21,106 bases of DNA, taken from a virus. Each line of letters begins with the position of its first letter. The stretch's first letter is position 1. The stretch covers positions 1 through 21,106 of IMG/VR virus record IMGVR_UViG_3300018084_000296; one strand, written 5' to 3'. A program made the position numbers and the translations under genes. A model generated the notes under the pieces. It was not told the origin of the DNA, ran no database searches, and worked only from the letters and a program-made list of their open reading frames with translations. Below, one piece after another: positions 16,276 to 21,106 of the stretch.

Positions 16276-17912
16276 TGATATCTCCTAACAGGCTTATAAA
16301 CTGAACCTTCAGATTCAATCTTTCTCATATTTCTATAGAATCCAGTCCAATCGTTAGTATCATTTAATTTTGCAACTAAAGCTTCTTGAGCCTGAACTTT
16401 AATAAATTCTTGTTCTGCCTCTAAGAAATAAGCTTCGGCAGAATCTACTGAATATCTCAAAACATCATAGGGGTCATCACCAGAAAACTCAGCTACATCT
16501 TCAATTCGTTTCTTATCATATGAACAAGATTTAATAGTATCAATCATAACAGGACAGCAGTTTTCATGTCCTGTATGGGTAGATTCATCACAACGAAAAA
16601 TTTGGAGTTTTGGGATATTGGTTTCGGGCTCCGGTGGGTTAAATGATGCCATGTATTGTTTAAACTCAACCAAACCTCTATTTCTAAATATCCATTGCGC
16701 GCGTTCTTCATTATAAGATATGGATTCGACTGGTGGTAATGGCTTTGGTTTCCATCGTAAGTATTCATGAATTAGCATCTTGCCTGCAACTCTAGAACCT
16801 GGTTGATTTTTACTAAGTTCAACTTGATGGTCTAAAGCAGATGAAATTTGTTCTTGAATAGTATGTTCATTTCCGTGGTCCTGTCCTGTAGACTGGCAGA
16901 ACTTAACCATTTTAGGTTTTTCTTTATCAATAAATATCTTAACTTCTGGCGCCCAATCAGCTACTTTCTGATTCTGATAGATTAACTCTCGATACAAGTA
17001 AAGTCTTTTGCTAGGGCTAATTGCTAAAAATGCAACATAAGTCATAGCGCGCATTCCCCAATCACCTATTACTATACGAGGCCACCATGCAGGAATGTCA
17101 AACGGCGCGATAGTATGTATTGCATTCTCAGGCTCATCAGGATAATGTTTATCCCTAAACTCATCAAATACCTGTCCTTGAAATGCATTCCAATCACCAT
17201 AAAGTTTCGCGCGCTTTTCTGCTTCAGGTAATGCTTCAAGTGATTGTTTATAATCAGGGTCAATATGTGGATTATCTGCTAGAGTTGCATGAATGTAAAT
17301 CCTTTTAAGTCCTGATTTACCTTGTAATATTACATTTCCATTTGGATATGGGTCTACGAATCGCTTTTTAACAAACGTATGCCCCACTCCACCTGGAGTG
17401 CCTGCAGCTCTAATAATAGCTGGTAGCAAGGGGTCACTAGTTCTAACGCGAGTGAGACCAATGTATAGATAAATGAATTCAGTATAAGAAGTAAGCTCGT
17501 CTGGAGTAAATAGATTAATTTCCATCGAGTCATATTTATAAACATCAGATTCATCCTCACAATGACCAAAGAATATCATTGCTCCTGAATTTATCGCTCC
17601 TGAACCGTATTGGTCTAATCTTGGAAATGTCCATATCATATCTGTCTTATTAAAGGACGCGCCAAATTTTTTATATATTTCTCTGCTGCGCGGAACGATT
17701 TCATTTTTTAATTCTGGAAAAGTCCGACGCATGAATACTTGTTTGAATCTAGGATTCTCATGCCATTTGTGTATTAATCCATAAACAAGTAATACGTCGG
17801 ACTTTCCAAAACCGTTTGAACCCCCAATGAACGCTTCTTTAATAGACGTAGGGATAGCCAGAAATGAAGCTTGTTTTTTATTAGGTGTCCAACTATCCCT
17901 GTCGAAAGCCAT
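16272..17912 (-). CDS. terL: Large terminase subunit (ATPase and nuclease)
   Basis: A 546-residue packaging motor protein. The N-terminal ATPase has a Walker A motif GGSNGFGKS (residues 30-38), a Walker B INLFTPDE (about 132-139) with the catalytic Glu, and the coupling motif GTPGG (171-175). The RNase H-like nuclease half begins near residue 275 with VIGDWG, whose Asp284 is a likely metal ligand, and continues through a strand ending in YREL. Length and motif order are those of a complete TerL. It packs DNA into the procapsid through the portal and cuts the concatemer. It overlaps the next gene by four bases and has only a weak ribosome site. Confidence 0.95.
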   Translation of the reverse strand: MAFDRDSWTPNKKQASFLAIPTSIKEAFIGGSNGFGKSDVLLVYGLIHKWHENPRFKQVFMRRTFPELKNEIVPRSREIYKKFGASFNKTDMIWTFPRLDQYGSGAINSGAMIFFGHCEDESDVYKYDSMEINLFTPDELTSYTEFIYLYIGLTRVRTSDPLLPAIIRAAGTPGGVGHTFVKKRFVDPYPNGNVILQGKSGLKRIYIHATLADNPHIDPDYKQSLEALPEAEKRAKLYGDWNAFQGQVFDEFRDKHYPDEPENAIHTIAPFDIPAWWPRIVIGDWGMRAMTYVAFLAISPSKRLYLYRELIYQNQKVADWAPEVKIFIDKEKPKMVKFCQSTGQDHGNEHTIQEQISSALDHQVELSKNQPGSRVAGKMLIHEYLRWKPKPLPPVESISYNEERAQWIFRNRGLVEFKQYMASFNPPEPETNIPKLQIFRCDESTHTGHENCCPVMIDTIKSCSYDKKRIEDVAEFSGDDPYDVLRYSVDSAEAYFLEAEQEFIKVQAQEALVAKLNDTNDWTGFYRNMRKIESEGSVYKPVRRYH

Positions 17913-17925
17913 TATGAATCTTTAG

Positions 17926-18294
17926 TTACTTTTTAGTTTGCTGACTACCCTTAGTAATTCCACTAGTATTTACTGTAGTAGGGTCTGTTAGATGTCCTAC
18001 TGCTGATTCAACTGGAACTGATTTAGCAACTCTAGCATTTTCATCGCTACTAGTAAATACACTATCTGGTCGATTATTTACATCCCTAAAAAGAGTATTC
18101 ATTTCTCCGTCTTCGCGAGTGCGGACGCCGGAGGGACTCATATACTGAACTGTGAAGATATTTCTGTCGAAGTCTAGTTCTAGAAATCTGACATTACCTA
18201 GAGTTCTTTCTGCTGCGGGTTTACCTGGTGTAGTAACTACTCCTTGAGGATTTTTTTCTTCTTTTACTTCTGGTGTGTAAACTTTGAGATTCAT
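17926..18294 (-). CDS. Unknown small protein upstream of terL
   Basis: A 122-residue hydrophilic protein. Residues 30-70 have strand-like alternation (TLGNVRFLELDFDRNIFTVQ), and both ends are Thr/Ser/Lys-rich and probably flexible. A GGGAGA ribosome site lies at good spacing before the ATG. It ends 13 bases before terL. No domain is recognised; phages often carry short unknown genes in this slot. Confidence 0.72.
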   Translation of the reverse strand: MNLKVYTPEVKEEKNPQGVVTTPGKPAAERTLGNVRFLELDFDRNIFTVQYMSPSGVRTREDGEMNTLFRDVNNRPDSVFTSSDENARVAKSVPVESAVGHLTDPTTVNTSGITKGSQQTKK

Positions 18295-18315
18295 TTGTTT
18301 TTGTCTCCCTGAACT

Positions 18316-18459
18316 TTAAATTCTGCCAGTAACCAAAAGAACAATCAAAACAATTAATAAGATTCCAGCAAGGCTAATTCCGCCTGCAGTTTGACCTACA
18401 GCAAATCCTCCACCACCAAATAAGAGGATTAAGATGATGAGTAGAATTAGTAAGTTCAT
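18316..18459 (-). CDS. Two-helix small membrane protein (DUF3309-like)
   Basis: A 47-residue frame. It has a hydrophobic helix at residues 2-14, a GGGG turn with a short polar middle, a second hydrophobic helix at about 29-43, and the ending LLVTGRI. This pattern (Leu/Ile helix, Gly-rich linker, Leu/Ile helix, final GRI) matches what I know of DUF3309-type peptides, found in bacteria and phages without a proven function. It overlaps the upstream gene by four bases (ATGA). Size and topology would suit a holin or a membrane-associated accessory, but a holin role is not established for this family. Confidence 0.75.
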   Translation of the reverse strand: MNLLILLIILILLFGGGGFAVGQTAGGISLAGILLIVLIVLLVTGRI

Positions 18460-18668
18460 TTGTTTAACTCATTAAAATCAAAGTAATCTGGTAAGTTTAA
18501 TTCTTTTAATATTGCTCTGAATGCATTAGATAATACTTTTTCTGTCTTAAGTAATTCTTCTTGAGTTTTCATGTTCGCGATTTGCGCTTCTTTGTTTAGT
18601 TTGATAGCTTTATCATGCTGAAGTTTTGCTTCTTTAAGTAGAGCAAATAAACCTTGTATGTCGTCCAT
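18456..18668 (-). CDS. Small helical protein, first gene of the main late run
   Basis: A 70-residue protein when started at 18,668. The open frame extends further upstream, but that part lies across the promoter and its start site, while GAGAAA stands at correct distance before the internal ATG. The protein is a nearly continuous charged helix (residues 5-55) with Lys/Glu/Leu/Gln heptad-like spacing and a short non-helical end with LPDYFDF. A coiled-coil oligomer is likely; function is unknown. Confidence 0.72.
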   Translation of the reverse strand: MDDIQGLFALLKEAKLQHDKAIKLNKEAQIANMKTQEELLKTEKVLSNAFRAILKELNLPDYFDFNELNK

Positions 18669-18686
18669 TTTATTTTTCTCAAATAT

Positions 18687-18728
18687 TTTGGGACTAATAA
18701 TTATACTATGTGGTCCAAAGATAAACAA
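18687..18728 (-). promoter_or_regulatory. Promoter for the late structural run
   Basis: Reading on the minus strand, a perfect -10 box TATAAT lies at 18,705-18,700, with TTGTTT 17 bases upstream (18,728-18,723) as a moderate -35. The expected start is near 18,693, about 25 bases before the first ATG. An imperfect inverted repeat flanks the -10 box: TTTGGGAC at 18,687-18,694 and GTCCAAA at 18,713-18,719. It could be an operator. The box lies right behind a terminator-like hairpin, the normal layout of a module border. The ten bases ATAGTATAAT recur in the promoter before the terS-like gene. Confidence 0.6.
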
Positions 18729-18753
18729 GTTTCACTCAACAAAATTGGCATTC

Positions 18754-18776
18754 ACATTAAAACGTGCCTTCGGCAC
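18754..18776 (-). terminator. Terminator-like hairpin ending the first small-gene set
   Basis: On the minus-strand transcript, GTGCC and GGCAC pair around a GAA loop and are followed by GTTTTAATG. The stem has five strong pairs and the U-run is short, so it is a moderate terminator. It lies about 20 bases after the stop of the 77-residue gene and just before the late promoter. Confidence 0.55.
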
Positions 18777-18797
18777 CAGAATTATTCAGCACCAACT

Positions 18798-19031
18798 TTA
18801 TTTCAAAATAATATTACCCGGCGTAGCACTAGTGCATCTAAGGAATCCACCTGCTAATTCAGCTTGACCATTAGCTAATACTACAGCAATACTCGCAGTA
18901 AATGCTTCTGTATTTGATTGAAAAAATGTTGGAGCAGCAGCATCAGAAAATAGTAATACTCGTCTACCTGGAAGCGCGTAAATTGTATTCTGAACTATTG
19001 CGGTAGGTCTACCAATTGGAAGTGTTATCAT
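18798..19031 (-). CDS. Small beta-rich protein, possible virion component
   Basis: A 77-residue protein with strand-type alternation throughout (PTAIVQNTIYALPGRRVLLF, then ASIAVVLANG, ending in GNIILK). Small single-domain proteins of this look are common as phage decoration or head-stabilising proteins, and that would be my first guess, although it sits apart from the capsid genes. Only a weak ribosome site is visible. It is the last gene before a terminator-like hairpin. Confidence 0.68.
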   Translation of the reverse strand: MITLPIGRPTAIVQNTIYALPGRRVLLFSDAAAPTFFQSNTEAFTASIAVVLANGQAELAGGFLRCTSATPGNIILK

Positions 19032-19052
19032 TTTATTTCATTCCGATAATGT

Positions 19053-19283
19053 TTATTCTACAATCTCAGTAATTTTTAACTTGGCAATGTCAGCATCATT
19101 CATAAACAAAACACCTTCATCACCTGATTTCGTCTGAATTTCAAAAGCATGCCAATTTCTTGTACCGCTCACCATACCTAAATACCAACCAACGATTTTG
19201 TTTGGCTTGCCATACTTTTCATGGCCCTTATCCCACATCTCAGGATTCATTCCTTCAAGATAATACCAATGTTTTACTTTCAC
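19053..19283 (-). CDS. Unknown small protein, GTG start
   Basis: A 76-residue protein rich in Trp, Tyr, Lys and Glu, with the phrases HWYYLEGMNPEMWDKGHEKY and VGWYLGMVSG. The start codon is GTG and overlaps the TGA of the upstream gene (GTGA), so it is probably translated by coupling; no Shine-Dalgarno sequence is visible. The many aromatic residues suggest a compact fold with a ligand or protein surface. I do not recognise the family. Confidence 0.68.
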   Translation of the reverse strand: MKVKHWYYLEGMNPEMWDKGHEKYGKPNKIVGWYLGMVSGTRNWHAFEIQTKSGDEGVLFMNDADIAKLKITEIVE

Positions 19284-19540
19284 TTATCTAGTTTTTTATT
19301 TAATAAGTCATTATTGAAGTCTTGAATTTTCTTTTCTAGTTCATCAAATTCAACTTCATTTAAATGCGCTAACATAATATCCATTAGTTTAAATAGTTTG
19401 TATGTAGCTCTTTCTAATGCTTCCTTATTATCTAGTAATTCCAGATGATTCGAATAATATTCGGTAAGAACATTTGAAAATGCATGTCTTATTCCATGAT
19501 GCAATCTCTCTTTTAAAGTTGCATCCTCTCCTAACGACAT
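19280..19540 (-). CDS. Small all-helical protein, unknown
   Basis: An 86-residue protein predicted to be almost fully helical (residues 8-80), with Leu/Ile/Phe at heptad-like positions and a Lys/Asp-rich tail. There are no cysteines and no membrane segment. The ATG overlaps the upstream stop (TAATG) and the stop overlaps the next start (GTGA), so it belongs firmly to this set of small genes. Function is unknown. Confidence 0.7.
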   Translation of the reverse strand: MSLGEDATLKERLHHGIRHAFSNVLTEYYSNHLELLDNKEALERATYKLFKLMDIMLAHLNEVEFDELEKKIQDFNNDLLNKKLDK

Positions 19541-20037
19541 TATTTTTTCTTCTGAATTTCTTTCAGTGTAGTCTGTGTAGTTTCATCTACACGGTTTAAT
19601 ATTTCAGAGGTTGAAGCAGTTACTTTTATTTCCTGGGCTGGTATTTCAAGTTTATCTATTCTCTCATCAGATTTATCTTGAGCTTTATTACCAGCATGAG
19701 TTGCATCAGCAAATATTCTAGTTAAATCAGCAATAACTAACTTCGCTGAATTTGCTTCGTGAAATGCATTCTCACTAATCTTAGTATTCTCTTCAAGCTT
19801 TTCAACTATTACTTCATGTGACTTAATAACTTTACTTTCAATTTTTTCTGCGGTTGCTGTAACTTTATTTTCAAGCTCACGCGCTTTATATTCTCTATCT
19901 TCAATATCCCATTGTCTGTTACGTGCTTCAGTTATTCTAGCTTGTTTATCTTTATAAAAAGTTACATAGATTCCTATTATGCTAGTAAAAATACTACCAA
20001 GCATGGCAATAAATAAAGGAAACTGTGTTTCACTCAT
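19540..20037 (-). CDS. Membrane-anchored coiled-coil protein
   Basis: A 165-residue protein. Residues 6-27 form a single membrane helix (PLFIAMLGSIFTSIIGIYVT) followed by a positively charged stop. From about residue 30 a long charged coiled coil runs to about 140, with a Lys-rich end. One N-terminal membrane anchor plus a long coil is the shape of an inner-membrane spanin or of other phage membrane scaffolds. No outer-membrane partner gene is visible nearby, so a lysis role is only one option. The gene starts with TAATG coupling to the terS-like gene. Confidence 0.72.
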   Translation of the reverse strand: MSETQFPLFIAMLGSIFTSIIGIYVTFYKDKQARITEARNRQWDIEDREYKARELENKVTATAEKIESKVIKSHEVIVEKLEENTKISENAFHEANSAKLVIADLTRIFADATHAGNKAQDKSDERIDKLEIPAQEIKVTASTSEILNRVDETTQTTLKEIQKKK

Positions 20038-20687
20038 TAGTCGTTCACTTGTATTACTTCGAATTTCTCTTCTGTTACTTGATGTGGCGCATACAAAACA
20101 AAATTATTCTGATTTCCCTGCTTAGTCTGAATTTCTGGCTCAAGATTCTTGATAATCGCAGACATATCTCTGGCGATTGCAGATGCATCCTTAGCTTTTA
20201 CTGCATCTAGTTTCTCCGGAGTTAAACTTTTAAGCGCTCTAAGTAATTTAAAAGACGCGCGTCTTGTAATTCTATTTCTTACTTTATCTAGGCGGGATTT
20301 TAATTCAGGAGATGGATTGTGATAACTTGCAGTTGATGTAGCGGAGTGTTTATATGCAGCTAAACTTGAATCACTTATACCTAAAGCATCTGTTAAGTGC
20401 TTAGTTGCTGCTGAGCCTTCAAGTAATGCATTTTCACCAATTAGTTTTCTTAGACTTTCAGGAACTTCTTTACTTCCTAAGCCTCTGCCTCGATTGATTA
20501 TTTCGATAGAAGCTTCACTTATACTTGGTAGCTCTATTGGAAGTTCTACTGGTAGTTTATTTTCTGATTCCTCCGTAGTTCCTTTGACAGTATTATCAAT
20601 AGTATTATCAGGCGCGCGCTTCTCTACAATGCCAAGCTTTATCATTTCAGCATCGAAGTCGTTAGAATTAACAACCCCCATTGGCAT
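20037..20687 (-). CDS. Probable small terminase subunit (TerS-like)
   Basis: A 216-residue protein. After a disordered acidic start (1-60), residues 73-118 look like a helix-turn-helix DNA-binding domain (VPESLRKLIGENALLEGSA, then HLTDALGISDSSLAAYKHS). Residues 125-182 form the oligomerising helices, and a strand-like end follows with NNFVLYAPHQVTEE. This order, and in particular the final FVLYAP strand, fits small terminase proteins that recognise the packaging site. An AAGGAAT ribosome site stands before the ATG. It lies six genes upstream of terL, further than usual, so a DNA-binding regulator is the alternative. Confidence 0.62.
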   Translation of the reverse strand: MPMGVVNSNDFDAEMIKLGIVEKRAPDNTIDNTVKGTTEESENKLPVELPIELPSISEASIEIINRGRGLGSKEVPESLRKLIGENALLEGSAATKHLTDALGISDSSLAAYKHSATSTASYHNPSPELKSRLDKVRNRITRRASFKLLRALKSLTPEKLDAVKAKDASAIARDMSAIIKNLEPEIQTKQGNQNNFVLYAPHQVTEEKFEVIQVND

Positions 20688-20738
20688 TTGTTTATTCCTT
20701 TTTAGTGATTCCTACATGAACTAATTAGCTAAAGCTCG

Positions 20739-20908
20739 CGCCGGAACTTGCTGATGAAAGTATGATACCCGGCGGGAATCCCCTTGCATATGGTCTTGTT
20801 CTGCATTATACTATTCCACGTTTCATTCTGACAGCTTAGTCGTAGGATTGGTCAGCTACGAAGCGCGCACCTCTCAATGCATTGTGGCGGTTTTTAGGGT
20901 GCTCACCC
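20739..20908. other. Divergent, fold-rich intergenic region
   Basis: The 273-base gap between the terS-like gene and the plus-strand gene (20,688-20,960) is much richer in G+C than its surroundings over parts of its length and carries several inverted repeats: CGCCGG/CCGGCG (20,739-20,744 and 20,769-20,774), TCGTAG/CTACGA (20,840-20,845 and 20,856-20,861), GCACC/GGTGC (20,867-20,871 and 20,898-20,902) enclosing the palindrome CAATGCATTG (20,875-20,884), and GGGT/ACCC (20,897-20,900 and 20,905-20,908). It holds no tRNA and no convincing long frame. It could be a structured RNA, a packaging or cos site next to the terS-like gene, or a control region for both directions. Confidence 0.55.
20805..20834 (-). 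promoter_or_regulatory. Promoter for the terS-like gene set
   Basis: On the minus strand a perfect TATAAT lies at 20,810-20,805, with CTGTCA (four of six matches to the -35 consensus) 18 bases upstream at 20,834-20,829. The predicted start near 20,798 gives a leader of about 110 bases that contains the CGCCGG/CCGGCG stem. The ten bases ATAGTATAAT are identical to those of the late promoter. Confidence 0.5.
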
Positions 20909-20960
20909 AAGTTTTAGATAATTTTTATGAATAGTCTTCCATCCAAGAAAGATTATATTC

Positions 20961-21106
20961 ATGGATACTAAATTAAATTCCAAATCAAAACCAGATAACT
21001 CCCAATATAAAGTTATACCCTGTAAATTCTGCAATGAACCATTCAAACAGAAAACCAAATGGCAATTATTCTGTAGACCTAAATGCAGAAATGATTATTG
21101 GAGTTC
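20961..21106 (+). CDS. Zinc-ribbon protein, 3' end cut by window edge
   Basis: The only plus-strand gene supported. The ATG at 20,961 has AAGAAAG upstream, and the frame stays open for 48 codons to the window end. After a polar Lys/Ser-rich start, residues 21-42 form a four-cysteine zinc finger (Cys21, Cys24, Cys38, Cys42), with FCRPKCRNDYW at the end. C-x2-C...C-x3-C knuckles of this type occur in small phage DNA-binding proteins and at the front of HNH-type or recombination proteins. The rest is needed to decide. Its direction shows that a second, divergent transcription unit begins here. Confidence 0.65.
   Translation, partial: MDTKLNSKSKPDNSQYKVIPCKFCNEPFKQKTKWQLFCRPKCRNDYWS

Noticed and set aside
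18456-18728. Longer start for the first late gene at 18,728
   Set aside because: It would place the first 20 codons across a clear promoter and its predicted start site; the internal ATG at 18,668 has a proper ribosome site.
20721-20789. A 22-codon leader peptide on the minus strand
   Set aside because: No ribosome site and ordinary codon content; kept only as an option within the finding on the fold-rich region.
20751-20800. Hammerhead-ribozyme core CTGATGA
   Set aside because: No stem II directly after it and no GAA at the required place, so the core is a chance match.
20725-20960. A tRNA gene in the divergent region
   Set aside because: No T-loop consensus (TTCGA), no acceptor-stem pairing at 72-base distance and no anticodon arm on either strand.
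1-21106. CRISPR array, insertion sequence, integrase or attachment site
   Set aside because: No regularly spaced direct repeats, transposase or recombinase motifs were seen on either strand.

Overview
The window is part of an AT-rich tailed-phage genome (Caudoviricetes). I recognise a large terminase with intact ATPase motifs, a portal, an acidic scaffold-like protein, a major capsid protein, a head-tail adaptor, tail-fibre proteins and a phage-type lytic transglycosylase. No tape-measure gene or long tail-sheath/tube genes lie in the roughly 19 kb of virion genes, and a large DNA-stabilisation/tail-hub-like protein follows the adaptor. A short-tailed (podovirus-like) virion is therefore the most likely type, although genes beyond the left edge could change that. 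Nothing in the sequence fixes the host.

All genes but one lie on the minus strand and read right to left. From the right end the order is: a divergent, GC-richer, fold-rich control region (about 20,720-20,960); a first set with a terS-like gene, a membrane/coiled-coil protein and three small genes (20,687 to 18,798); a terminator-like hairpin followed by a clear promoter (18,776 to 18,700); and then the main late run. That run goes small helical protein, DUF3309-like two-helix membrane peptide, unknown, TerL, zinc-ribbon protein, unknown, 40-residue Lys-rich peptide, portal, scaffold, major capsid and a capsid-associated beta protein. After a second terminator-like hairpin (10,143 to 10,097) it continues with two conserved unknowns, the head-tail adaptor, a probable decoration/spike protein, a 110-nt structured leader, the stabilisation/hub protein, several tail and fibre proteins, the lytic transglycosylase and two Gln/Asn/Ala-rich proteins, the last cut by the window edge. 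On the plus strand at the far right a zinc-ribbon gene starts and runs off the edge, so the region before it is a divergent start point.

The genes are tightly packed. Most junctions are TAATG, ATGA, TTGA or GTGA overlaps, which implies long polycistronic messages with translational coupling. Packaging (TerS/TerL), shell building (portal, scaffold, capsid), connector and tail, adsorption fibres and wall digestion follow one another in the order of virion assembly. Three features stand out as least explained: the divergent fold-rich region beside the terS-like gene, the self-complementary leader with no Shine-Dalgarno sequence in front of the stabilisation gene, and a strong excess of GCGCGC in an otherwise CpG-poor, AT-rich sequence.
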